A stretch of DNA of 64,000 bases from Arthonia radiata (taxonomy: Eukaryota; Ascomycota; Arthoniomycetes; Arthoniales; Arthoniaceae): contig PSQN01000017.1 of the NCBI GenBank assembly GCA_002989075.1, forward strand, positions 868,001-932,000, written 5' to 3'. Positions 49,558 through 61,198 of the stretch are shown here, one piece after another. The notes under the pieces were generated by a model, which was given only the letters and a program-made list of their open reading frames with translations, was not told the DNA's origin and ran no database searches. The position numbers and the translations under genes were made by a program. Position 1 is the stretch's first letter. Each line of letters starts with the position of its first letter.

Positions 49558-52500
49558 GTTAGCACCAATTCCTTTCGAATTTCCTTTTTAAGAAATATTC
49601 TACTTATCGGTACCTCTGAACAATCGTATTACCAATCGACTCTAAATTTTTAGTTCAATTTAACTATTAGAACAGAATTTCCTTTTTTTTTTCTGAAAAT
49701 CTCTGACTATATATTCGGCTATAGACTCCTCCTATAAGATTTCTAAACTCAAGGGCTCGACTAATTAGGACATTTGATCGATTCGAATGGAGGCCCTTTT
49801 AACTAAAAAGGGCTACGGTAATGTTATAATCCCCTTTTCCGGCTATTTAGCTAGAAATATTACCGAAGCTAGCCGTCAGAAACAGTCAACAAGGGCAGCA
49901 GCCCTTATTTAACTAACTCTAGAGGACGGTCCCCTTATTTAAATAAAGGGGATTTATAACTCTCTAGAGCTTTAAGATAGTCTAAAAAGGTTATACGAAT
50001 CGAAAGGTTTTAGTTCCGAGTTTCTAATTTGCAAGGAGCTCTTTAGCACTATACTTAGTAAGATAAAAAACCTTAAGCTTTACCTTGCTAAAATTAGACA
50101 ATTAACGGACAATTTAGCAACCCGAGGACTAGTACTACCCAACAAGGTAGTAGCTACCTACGTCCTTTACAATCTAACCTCTAAATACGAGCACACAGTA
50201 GCTATTATTAGTTAAAGCTATCGGCAAACAACTAGCGATATAAGTCTACAGAACTTATTTAGTTAACTTATAGACAAGTCTCGCTAAATCCGCGGTAGTA
50301 TTCTAGCAGAAAAGGTGTTTACTGCAATAGACAACAAATCGACGCAAAGGACCGGAGAAAAAATAAAATCTCTAAGTAAAAACCAAGAAAAATGCCTCTT
50401 TTATAACAAAAAGGGGCATAAACCGGCAACTTGTTGGAAAAAATACCCAAATCTCCGGTCAAATTTCAACAAAAGCTCTAAAAACACCGATTTTTTAATA
50501 TTTTCTGTACATAGTTCTAATTTACAAGAAAAACAATGCTTTACAGCATTACTAGATAAAGTTAATCACTCTACTAATTCTTAGATCCTCGATATAGGCT
50601 TAATAAGCTATATTTGCTTGAATATTGACCTTCTAACGGATAATTGGCCAACTAACGGTTATTTATTGGAGAGGGGGGAAGTTAATCTAAGCCTTATAGA
50701 CAGGCAAAGCAAAACTGTTCTTTAAGAACAACATAATTGTCCTAAACAAAGTTTTGTTTGTTAAGGAATTTAGAATTAACCTCCTAAGCTTTAATAAGCT
50801 TAGAAAGAGGGGAGGTAAGGTAACTCTTAGTTAAAATAAGCCAAAAGTTAATTAAGCCGGACAACTAACTACCAAGGGGCGGTATGTTAACGGCCTAATA
50901 GTAATAGAAGCTCAGACTATCAATATAGTCCGATTTCTCTATACTATTTCTTTAAAAACTAACCTTTAGTATTAATAAATAGGATATATAGACAAAAACG
51001 CCTTAAAACAGCTTAAAAAGGTTGCCCTAGGAACAGATTATTCGGACAAATTAGAAGATAATTACTAAATTTACTTCGAAGTAAAGGCAACGGCTAAAGT
51101 TAGTTAAGAAACTCTAGACAAATCGGCCAATTATTTAGAAAAAGTCTACTTAGATATTTGCAGGCCAATTGTATCGCAAATCCCTTCTAAAGGTCGATTA
51201 TTTACTAGCTTTATAGACAATAAAATTCGATATACAACTACCGAGGTACTATAGTCTAAAGATTAGGTTTTTAATGTACTATTTATCTATATTACTCGGA
51301 AAGAAACGTAGTCTGAGCATTCTTTTAAAAGACTATACTTAAACAACACAAAAGAATACCGGGAAGGCTAGATAAAACAGCTTCTAGAATAAAAAGAAGC
51401 TATTCTAACAATATCCGTACTGTATATCTCTCAGCAAAACGAATGAGCCGAACGCTTTAACCGAACAATTGTTAGTAAAGTTTGAGCAATACTTTATACC
51501 GCCGGGCTACCCTAGATATATTAGGGTAAAGCGCTAAAAGTAGCTATCTATATTTATAACAGGACCTCTTATACCGAATTACCGAGGTTTATTACCCCGT
51601 ACAAAGTAAAATACAGCAAAAAACCGGATGTCAGTACTATTAAAATCTAGAGCTTAGTTACTTATCTTAAAGAATCTAAACTAAAAAAGCTAGACGCTAG
51701 AGCAACTACCTATATCCTAATAGACTACGGATCGAACCAATATAAGCTCTTAGACCTTAATAACCGGAAGGTTTACTAAGGGAGAGACGTCTACGTCTAA
51801 GAAGAAAAATTTGTTTGAGACCTACGGGGATCTACAGTTAATCGATTAATTAAGAGTATTTCTAAAGAGCCTAAAGAACAACTAAAAGTTAAGTTTAAAA
51901 ATAAGCTAAATCTAACCGCTAGATTTTAAGATAATAGAGAGGTACCTTTCAATAAAGAAGGAAGTTCTCTATATAAGAAACAATATACCTTCTCTATATC
52001 TTAACAACTAGCAGACGAATCTAGACAAAAACTATACTAATCTAAAGCTCTAAACGAGTCTAATCTTCCTATTAAGTTAGATTATAGAAGTACCGAAGAC
52101 CTCGGCCGGGTAGATACCGATTGCGCCTAGAAAATAGGTTTTATATACAAAAACGCTAACAAAAATTAGTTTAACGAGTTCTACAATAATCTAGAACAAT
52201 ATGCCGAACAGACCTTAGTCGCAGTTACTAAAGAGCCTACTAATTTAAAAGAAATAGGGGTATCTAAGGATTAACCTTCTTAGCTAGACGCAATACAGTC
52301 GAAGCTCAAAGAGCTAGCTAACCAAGAAACCTAAATATTAACTAAGCTGCTGCCGGATAGAAAGGCGCTAAAAGGGCGCTGGGTACCGAAGATTAAGTAT
52401 CCCTCAGAGAGCAAGCCGATTTTTAAAGCCCGCTGGGTAGCTAAGGGCTGCCAGCAAAGACCCGGCCTCAATTTTATAGAGACCTTTACGAATATAGTAA

Positions 52501-53933
52501 ATTTAATTACTTACCGGCTTATACTAGCCTTAGTAGTAGAGAAAGACTAGGAAATAAAGCAATAAGACGTAAAATTAGCTTATTCTAACGCAAAGTTAGA
52601 CGAGGTTGTCTATATTAAGCAACTAACTAGCCTATCTAACGGAACTAATAAAGTTTGTTAAATAAAGAAGGCCCTTTACGGTCTAAAACAGGCCGACCGA
52701 CAGTAGAAAGCCTATCTTTAAGAATTACTAAGGGGAATAGATTTTGAACCCCTAGTATCCGATTAGTCGGTTTATATTTAAAGAACCAGAAAGCAGGCAA
52801 TTTTAATCGTCTATATAGACAATATATTAGCTGTATCCGATTCTATTAAAACAATCTCTAGAATCTACCAGAAACTAAATAAAACTCTTATAGTTAAGGA
52901 CTTAGAAGACGTTAGTAAGTTTCTAGAAATTAAAATTACCTGAGATCGCCCGGCGAAAACGATTCGTCTAGATTAGTCGACTTATTTGGCTAAAATTTTA
53001 ACCAAATACTCGAAGAAAAACGGCCGAATGCCCGGAAAAATACCGCAACCCGTCGGCTCAAAATTAGCACCAAATTCTAACCAAGCTAGCAGTACCAATA
53101 TTTCTAATTATTAGCAACAAATTGGGTCGATTTTGTATCTAACAACAAAGACAAGACCCGATATTGCCTTCACAACTAGCCTACTAGCCCGGTATATATT
53201 AAATTCTAGCAAGAAGCACTAAAGAGTTTTAAGTAGCCTTTAGGCTTACTTAGATAAAACTTCTAATCTTAGCCTTTACTATAAATCTCCCTCAATAGAC
53301 GGTATAACCGGCTATTGTAACGCAGATTGGGGGGGGAACCTTAGTACTAGGAGATCGACTACCGGCTATATCTTTCTACTTAGGAACGGAGCCCTTAGCT
53401 AGAATTTAAAGCTATAAAAAACGGTCGCCTTAAGCTCTGTTAGGCCGAATATATAGCCCTTAAAGAAGCTATAAAGAAACAGTCATTTATCCAATTAATT
53501 ACTACCGAACTGTCCGGAATTTTCGAAGAAAATTTAATTACTACCGTTTTTAGCGGGTACTTTTAAAAAGTCTACGAATAAAAAGACTCGGCGGGCTCCA
53601 ACGCACCAGGCAAGCATATATTTGCCCGGGCAAGCCGGTCAAATTAGACCGGAGACCCCAGTTTTGCCGATAAAACTGTTACTTACCGACAGCAATTCAG
53701 CAAAAGAACTTATAAAAAACCCTACCTTCTAAGCTAAATCTAAGCATATTGATATACAGTATCACTATGTTAGAGAAAACGTTTAGGCAGGCTAAATAAA
53801 GCTCAAATACGTTTCTACAAAGAAACAATTAGCAGACAGTTTAACAAAACCGATCGACTTAGCTAAAATACTAACGTTTAGAACTTAAATTAGCTTATAA
53901 TCCGGCTAAAACAACTAGTCGATTAAGTAGGTG

Positions 53934-54442
53934 TGTTAGAAATTAACCAACTAGCTGGTTAGCCGAAACCCCTAGGGGCCTAAAGTATCGGATAGGTTCT
54001 ATTAGCTGTCTCGGCCTAAAATAGAACAAGCCTTTTACCTAAAGGGTCGGGCCTAGTAGCCCGGGCCTAGGACAAAAAGAAGCATTATACGACCCGTCCT
54101 AGACAGCTAGCCTGTAGTCTAAAACAACACAGAATAGACTTAAAGACTAATAGTTTTAGATAAACAGAATTACTATCTTATACAGTAAGTTATAAGTTAT
54201 CTAGCTCCTATTAAAAGAATAGATATTTAGTAAGTCCTATACGGGCCGCTAGACTTAAATATATAAGCTAGGATCTCTCTAGAGGATTCTAGCTAATAAG
54301 ACAGACAATATAACAATAGCTTCTTCTTGCTACTAAGTATTGTACCTGTACTAAGTTTGAGTATTGTACCAGTCTTAAGCTGGTCTCGTCTTTCTACTCT
54401 TTGTAGTAGTATCCTTCTTCTTCCCTGCACCTTGTTTTAACA
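53934..54442 (+). repeat. Copia-C3 3' LTR
   Basis: 509 bp, TGTTAG to TTAACA, followed by the ataat duplication. Confidence 0.9.
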
Positions 54443-54447
54443 ATAAT

Positions 54448-55173
54448 TTAGTAATAAACATTAAAGCGTACTAAGTTTAAGAAACTTAGAATAAAAGAAC
54501 TCTCTTTATTTACTATAAATATATAGTTTATTAATAGTAATAAGATAGATAACTTTATAGAAAGAAGGCTACTTAATTATATCTTAAAAGAAAATATTAC
54601 TTAATATAATTTTAAAACTAAGCTATATATATATATACTCTCTATTTATAAATCTATTAACAACTGTTTTTACTATTAGTTAAACTATTTAATATAAACA
54701 ACTATACCTTTTAAAGCCGCTATATTACCTTATACTAATTATTCTTAATTATCTTTAGGAGGCTAATAATTAATGTAATACTTAGATTTAGTATATAAAG
54801 TAGGCTAAATACTTAAAAGACAAGTATCTTTCTAAATCTATATCTTATAACTAATATAACGTCTTACTAGGCTTTTAATATCTTTCAAGCTTTAAGCTAC
54901 TTAACTCTTATCTATTAAATACTAAACAGCTATTTAATTAACTATATAAAGGTAGAAGATAAGCGGGTTAGTTAAATAGTATTAGTAGTAAACGCTATAT
55001 TAGCGTTCTTAGTATATATACACGTTATTATACATAACTAAGGCAGTTCTTAGGCCTTTTTAATTGGAATTTTGATATAGTTAGAAACGTAAGGTACTTT
55101 TAACTTAGTTAATACGCTTTTTTAAGTAAATTTTAACGATTAGAATAATGTTTGATTAATAAGACTAAAAAAG
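54448..55173. other. Landing element, last piece; unassigned AT-rich sequence
   Basis: About 725 bp of RIP-decayed sequence leading to the right inverted repeat. No gene supported. Confidence 0.4.
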
Positions 55174-55202
55174 CTGCTATTGGGCCTTAAACCCTTTAGG
55201 CG
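55174..55202 (-). repeat. Candidate right terminal inverted repeat of island
   Basis: Inverted partner of 10604-10632 (22 of 29 identical). The exact 9-bp outer match (cgcacgggc, 55236-55244) lies 33 bp further out, the same offset as on the left. Host-like composition resumes at about 55210. Confidence 0.6.
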
Positions 55203-55835
55203 TCTACTACCTAAAGGAGAATAGCGTGGTAAACACGCACGGGCGCCCAAGGGTCTGAGCGGGCTGAGACTAATTAGACACACTATTGCCGGGCTAGCTA
55301 TAGCTCGTTAGCACAAGGGGCCAATACTCCACATGGTTCGTCGCAGTAATTCCCCGAAATTAAGCAATGCGGCAAGTCCGCTGACTACAACATGTCTTGG
55401 AGAAAGATAGCCGTATTGAACATCCTATTGGACGACTGCTAGATGGAGAAATAGCAGCACGGGGCTCTTATCTGTTCTGAAAGTCTCGTACCGGGGTACT
55501 TCGTTAGTCTTTGACGGCCCATCTTGACCATTGTTTTCGCGAGCCGCAGTACGGAGTGCATTGAACAATGCCCAAACGAGTTGAGCTTTCTAGCAATGAA
55601 GCATTGCCGGCTGCTCCGGGGACAGAAGCAGGACCATTGCCGTAGGGTGCTCGACCTCACAGCCACCGCGAGGAGACCTGAAGCCTCGTATCAATAGTTC
55701 CATCATCTGCGTGAAGAGGAAATCTATGTCTTGGGCTTCCTAGGTGTCGTCGTACTTATCCTAAGAGCTGGCCAAGAGCGTGTACTTGACGTACCAGCTT
55801 GATAAGAATATTTGACCATAGCCACGGAAGACCTC
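55203..55835. other. Host flank, 3' side of DUF3176 gene
   Basis: Normal-GC sequence between the island and the stop codon of the next gene. The short minus-strand frame at 55439-55666 has no recognisable similarity or neighbouring exons, so I do not call it a gene. Confidence 0.4.
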
Positions 55836-58443
55836 TCAGGAGACAATGGGCGACACTTCAAAGTTTTCTCTGTCATCCTCCATTGCCAGCTGTTCTGTCG
55901 GCACCAGTCTCCAACCGGCGGCTTCATTCCCAAGCTGCACTTGCACAGCCTTGGAAGTCGTTTTCATATCTTTTGTCAAGCTGAGTCTACCAAGCTCATC
56001 TCGATCTTGCAAGCCGTGGTACAACAGAGCTGTCTGCGATGACTTCCAAAGCATGTCCGAGGAAGTATTGTGTATCTCTGTGATGACGAGGCCTAGAAAT
56101 AGACACCCTGCGACAACGAGGAGCGTGGGTAACACGAGCCATGCGAAGTTGACGTGTACCAGAGTCTCGCTGGTGTATGCAATCCCGCTGATGGAATCTT
56201 GATGCAGATCAGTCATCCGCATATGGTTGGTTATCGCCATTGCGATATTTTGGAACGTTTGATTGAGGTTGTACGTCGACATATTGCCTGAGGCAAAAAG
56301 CGGACTAAGGAGACCGCCAGCAGGGAAACGAACTTGCCCTGGTGGATTCCAGGGATCGAGTATAGGCTGGGTTCCCAGATCATCTCTTTTGAAGCCAATC
56401 GGATCGAAAGTCGCCTTCCCTCCTACGCGTAAATAATCGTCGAAACTTGTCTGCATGGCTATATCAACGGCAGCGCTTATAGTCAATGCGCATTTCTCCA
56501 GAATGTCCGGTTCAGTGACATAGGCTTGAAAAGCGTCATAATCAAGTTCCCAGCCGCCGCTCTGCATGAAACGTTGAACATCAACGAAGTCAGAAAGCTC
56601 ATATTTTTGGCCATCCAGCAGACAATTCATCGGGATAAGCCTCCAACTGGTTGTGTTTTCGGTGGATGGGTGGGCTTCTCCAACAGCTAGTACGTTTGAT
56701 TCCCGAACAAGCGTTTCGCTTAATGTGCCTGATATGACACTACCAACATAAGTTTTAATGCAAGGTCCCGTGCGACAGGACGCAGCAGTGATATTAGGCC
56801 AGCTCTCGAATGTGGGGTTCTTATGCGCGATCACCAACTTCTCCGTGCCATTCTTCACTTTGACTTGCTCGCATGAGGACATGGTAGGGCCGAGCGGATT
56901 GAGGCTGTTATTGAGCCGCGAAACCTGGAAGCAGTCGGTATCGGTAAACATTCGACCTCCATCCATCCATTCCGTCGCTGTATTGTGCAAAAGTTAGCAA
57001 GTCAGCACACCCCAGTCTACAGAGATGCAGGATTGATAAGCCGAGGCAGCTCCAGCGATTCAACATGTTTGGTTGGCCATCTTGACGGCTCCGCATTCAA
57101 CCTTTGAACACGCTTCGGCTACTCAAAAACAATGAAGATTAACACTTACTGCATGCGCCTGTAGTGACGCCCATAAGTAGAAGAGCTCCATACCACGATG
57201 CGTTATCTCCACTAGCGCCGATTTCCGGAGACGGTGGGATGGAGAGAGTTGGGGGCAACTCATGCCAGCGTGACATGTTGAAGGCAGATACAGGGATTTT
57301 CGCCGACGACTCCATACCTTGGAAAAAACTGATCGTTCCGTTCCGGCGGTCGTCGGACAATCCATAAGTGGCATTGAGGAACAACGACTCATTTGCTTGG
57401 TTGATCGTTACCTGAGAAGTCGGCTTCATCTCTAGATTTCTAGAGGACAGGGGGTTCGGATCATTGTGAAGTTGGACTGTGAAATTCCGCAGAGTGCCTT
57501 TAATCTGCGGCGACATATTCGAGCATCTACTGCACCAGCCGAGAGATTGATACGGGATTGAAAAATCGCAATCTGCAGTCGGACATTTCGCTTCAATTTT
57601 TAGGTTAGCTCCAGTGGGATTCAGAACTCCATCAACGATCGCCCCCAGCATAGCCTCGTCGAGAGGCACAACACTGGAGATTGGGTTGCTGTAATTCCTG
57701 GTGATTGGTACCGACGCGATAGATGTGGTATTCACCCTATCTGTGCTGTACTGAACGCTCTGCTGGACAAAGGGATCGATTCCAATCGAAAAGATCGTGA
57801 TCACTGCTCCAAGCGCTGCGACCTGTCTGTGAATGCCCCTATCAATATCCATGTAGCCAGTCGTAGCGCATGCGAAGGACTTACCTGAACTTTACGTCGT
57901 ATAGCAGATGAAAGGATCCTGTCAAGCCCCGGCTTGCTCTATCGAAGACGTCGAAATCTCTTAGACGTTGAGGACTTCGAAACCATGACCACTTAGACTG
58001 GCTGATACCTAGGAACGTGTAAGTGCGGCAACGCTGGCCTAAGGCCACGTATGGGGCGTACACTCGGAAGTCGCCAGCAGCAGACATGTTTTCAAAATGA
58101 GCGAGAAAATGGAGACGATCGTATTTGGTGTAAGCTCGTAGGGCCATTGTGGTTTAGGCTTGCCATCGTACTGGGACAGAAAGATGTTAATTGCCAAAAG
58201 CGACAGAAGTGCCAATACGCAAGCGACGGCCTCGTAAAGCCAGACAACACCAAGACTTTTGAACTTTCGTTGCTCGACGCCTGAGAGCTTCTTTCCTGGA
58301 TGTGTGGAGGCTGAGGTTCCAAGTGAAATAGGAGATGCTGCTATCAACGCAGGCTTACCTCCCAGTGCTGAAGGCATCAAGTCCTTGAGTAAATGTTCCT
58401 CGATGCCATGAGACAACGAAGTCCGTGGATGTTGTGAGGTCAT
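55836..58443 (-). CDS. DUF3176 family membrane protein, four exons
   Basis: Exons are 58443-58062, 58008-57885, 57826-57150 and 56977-55836, with introns of 53, 58 and 172 bp; the last has a clear GCTAAC branch site. The predicted protein has 774 residues. Three membrane segments lie near the N-terminus (about 66-89, 107-127 and 172-187), then a large domain with many N-glycosylation sites and the cysteine pattern CPTADCDFSIPYQ..GWCSRCSN, and a last membrane segment (about 669-692), followed by MLWKSSQTALLYHGL and a cytosolic tail. WLYEAVACVLALL, DGKPKPQWPYELTPN, SQSKWSWF and DFDVFDRASRG are hallmark blocks of DUF3176 proteins, a large ascomycete family of unknown function. Splicing is needed to join SECISQSKWSWF and FRQVAALGA, which fixed the first two introns. 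This is the first host gene right of the island. Confidence 0.88.
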
Positions 58444-59552
58444 GAAGACGAATCGGTTGGTGATAGACCTGGGTCTCGAATAAGACTTGACGAGCTTGCG
58501 GTTTGGCTGACTTCCAAGAGCAAGCTGCCCAGGAGATGACAGAGAAGGTTAGAGAAGGGGTGGGCGACGATACAGTGTCTGCCTGCAACATTTGTCTACA
58601 GGCCCAGCCTTGCGTGATAGCGGCATCTGTATGCATGACGGTTTGGGCGCTTCCTTATCACTGCCAATTGGCCGAAGTGGTAGTATATGTCAGCGCGGAG
58701 CAGTGGATGATGAGCGTGGAACTATGGGACATCTCATTGCCCAAAGTCGACCAAACCCGACGGACCTTCAAGTAGCTGAGCATCAGTGCGTGCTGGACAA
58801 GACATCACAGCCGCAAGCCATTGAGCCAATCCGAGCGCCCGAGACCTGCACGCAGATCGAGACGCGGGAGGACATTCGCTGACTCAGGGACATGTACTTC
58901 TAGGAAGGCGAGGAGAATTCGATCAATTTGCTTGCTGATCAACTACAAATATAGATTGTCTATCAGAAGATACGTTCTTCGGTTCACGCAGCTACTTCTC
59001 TGCATCACTGAGTCAATCTTTGACTCCTTTGAGAGTTACAGGCTTCGATTGGATCGAATGTTGTTGTAGTATTTAGGACGGGTACCACAACAAGAGGCGC
59101 GACATTCTCATGGCTGCCCAACTTCTAAGGCATTCCATGCAGAGCGTACCAGGCCTAGCGTACGGATTTTAGCAATATAGCCGTTGGAAATCTGGCGCAT
59201 TCTGTGACCACAAGCTGAACACTCCACACGCTCAGAAGCACAATCGTGCACGCGAAAGTTCCAAGCCGAACACTTGAAGAGGTAAGTGTACACTCAATGC
59301 AAATATTCACTTGAGCCCCATGTTCATGAAGAAACCAAAGCTGGCACCAGTCTTAGAAAGAATTGTACCTTTCGCTGCAGAATAGCTTACCTCGAGGCAA
59401 CGACCTCAGGAACTGAATACCGCCTTTACACTGTTATTACAATTGCAAGATCTTGACATGGAGACTGACAGTGCTCATAGGACTCAAGACTCTTCCCCGC
59501 AAACCTCTGTCTCTATTGACCTGCATTTCCACACGCACGCGAGGGCACCATC
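58444..59552. promoter_or_regulatory. Divergent intergenic region
   Basis: About 1.1 kb between divergent starts of the DUF3176 and AHA1 genes, presumably holding both promoters. Frames such as 58503-58775 have no supporting similarity. A short upstream frame at 59443 overlaps the AHA1 start in another frame and could act as an upstream ORF, but this is unproven. Confidence 0.4.
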
Positions 59553-60608
59553 ATGGTCCTCCATAACCCCAACAACTGGCACTGGGTCAACAAAGACACC
59601 TCCGGCTGGGCAAAATCGTACCTCGAGTCCCAAATTCTCGGATTCTCAGCAGAAGAAAATGGCGCCAGCGCCAAGATTTCACAGATCCTCAGCATGGAGG
59701 GCGACGTGGACGTATCGCAGCGAAAAGGCAAAGTCATCACACTCTTCGACGTAGTCCTAAAGCTGGAATGGCAAGGCAAGACCAAAGACGACGAAGAATG
59801 CTCCGGTACCATCACCGTCCCTGAGGTCGCCCACGACACCGAAGAAGATGAGTATGTTGTATGTGCTCCTATGTCAGCCCGCCATCCACACCACCAGTGC
59901 ACTTCATACTAACGGGTGTCGCAGTTTGAGATAGAGATCTACTCCGAGACGGCCGCGAAAGAAGTCGTCAAAGACCTCATCCGCCGCAAGCTCACACCCG
60001 AGCTGCGCAAGAAGATGGCAACCCTGGGCCCCGCTCTCATCGACGCCCACGCGAAAGACATCCAACACGACAAGGATTACAAAGCAGGCTTCGCGCCGGC
60101 AAAGACCTACTCAAACAAGAATTCCGTCAACACCTCTGCCAAGCAAGCCGATGCACCTCAGAACACGGCCGCCGTCGCGACCGCAAAATCCAACGTCAAC
60201 GTCACCACCGTCACCGCCTCTGACGAGTTCCGCACAGATGCCGAGCAGCTCTACACCACCTTCACAGATCCCCAGCGCGTCGCCGCCTTCACACGTGCGC
60301 CGCCACAGCCCTTCGAGCCGAAAGAGGGCGGGCAGTTCCGGCTCTTCGGCGGCAACGTGCAGGGTTCTTTCGAGGTGCTGGAGAGGCCGAGAAAGATTGT
60401 GCAGAAGTGGCGGTTGGCGCAGTGGCCGGAGGGACACTACAGTAACTTGAAGCTGGAGTTCGATCAGAATGATGTGGATAGCGTGACGGTGATGCGGGTG
60501 GAGTGGACGGGTGTGCCGGTTGGTCAGGAGGAAGTGACGAAGCGCAACTGGGAGACGTATTATGTGCGGGCGATGAAGACGGTGTTCGGATTCGGGACGG
60601 TGCTGTGA
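59553..60608 (+). CDS. AHA1: Hsp90 co-chaperone AHA1, one intron
   Basis: Activator of Hsp90 ATPase, a cytosolic co-chaperone that binds the Hsp90 middle and N-terminal domains and raises ATP turnover. Exon 1 is 59553-59858 and exon 2 is 59925-60608; the 66-bp intron (GTATGT...CGCAG) joins DEYV to FEIEIYSE. The predicted protein has 329 residues, normal for the family. The Aha1 N-terminal domain starts with the hallmark NPNNWHWVNKDTSGWA, and the C-terminal AHSA1/START-like domain begins near residue 205 (TASDEFRTDAEQLYTTFTDP) with REMPGG-like features replaced by PKEGGQFRLFGGNVQGSF. An Ala/Asn-rich linker (about 170-200) joins the domains. The start is the only ATG directly preceding the hallmark motif, in context caccatcATGG. 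Confidence 0.95.
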
Positions 60609-61198
60609 GTGCCTGCAGAGAGACTTCGTAGGCGGGCGCTAGTACCGTACTCCGTCCAAGATGCATGCAACTATGGCGAAGGATGCGAGCATGATGCATG
60701 AGCGATGGCGTGACGAAGTGAGTGAGTATATAGATCGCATGAGCGTATGTGAAATGATAGATCGTTCAACGCAGCGATGTTCATCAAGCTACCTTTGAGC
60801 CTTCTGCGACGTATCGATTCTGTTGACTGGGTTCGCCTGATCTGGAAGTTTGTCAACTTCGTTTGGCTCATGAGAAAAGCGCTGCCAGTATTTGCGTCAC
60901 CCGTGCTCTCGTCTAGCCACGCCTTCCATCAGCCGCTGCACAGATGAGCGACGAGACAAATCGCAACGCTCTAGCGTACTTGCAGACATCACATGCTACT
61001 GCCCGCGCTTGACTCCTGAGCGAGTAGGAGCACCGTGCCCCAGCTGGCAAGTAACTCTGAAGCGCAGTCAAACCAACAACTCATTGTCCAGGACTGAAGC
61101 TCTGGGGAGATTGCCGGCGGATGCGCCTTTCACAGGACCGTAGCAGGTCACAGGACACAGTGTGTGCGTGCTGTAAACCTCAAGCCCCAACAGCTCAC
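60609..61198. other. Convergent intergenic spacer
   Basis: About 590 bp between the AHA1 stop and the SET gene stop. Nothing else recognised. Confidence 0.4.

Larger units (their letters stand above)
49036..54442 (+). mobile_element. Copia-C3: Ty1/Copia element, uninterrupted, least decayed
   Basis: Fossil Copia element of 5407 bp on the plus strand, with 508-509 bp LTRs and perfect ataat duplications at 49031-49035 and 54443-54447. It holds no nested insertion and keeps the highest GC of the three copies, so it looks the youngest or least mutated. Parts in order: primer site (49544 on), gag with a zinc-knuckle-like box near 50390-50440, integrase (about 50900-51650, with the Copia-like NRT and TPYK region), reverse transcriptase (about 52300-53000), RNase H (about 53290-53560, ADWG-like start) and a polypurine tract (gtaggtgtg) before the 3' LTR. 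Still broken many times. Confidence 0.9.
10604..55202 (+). mobile_element. Nested AT-rich transposon island; outer landing element about 6.3 kb
   Basis: Removing every inserted LTR element at its 5-bp duplication leaves six pieces: 10604-13158, 13672-15778, 23786-23880, 36395-37119, 49006-49035 and 54448-55202. They sum to about 6.27 kb and end in candidate inverted repeats. All pieces are extremely AT-rich with TpA excess and scarce CpA/TpG, the classic RIP footprint. The simplest reading is one old, unclassified element that became the landing site for five insertions, two of which received further insertions. Element class is unknown; a DUF6589-like trace on the plus strand is the only coding clue. 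Alternatively the pieces may derive from more than one old repeat. Confidence 0.6.

Noticed and set aside
50315-50584. 89-residue open frame as an independent small gene
   Set aside because: It lies in the gag region of Copia-C3 and carries the zinc-knuckle-like box of that element.
10604-55202. Giant Starship-type element
   Set aside because: No tyrosine recombinase captain, no cargo genes and no intact coding content; the nest of LTR elements explains the length.
55310-55370. 5S rRNA or tRNA fragment in the right flank
   Set aside because: No match to the conserved internal promoter boxes could be seen.
58503-58775. Small plus-strand gene between DUF3176 and AHA1
   Set aside because: No similarity, no splice structure, and it lies in a divergent promoter region.
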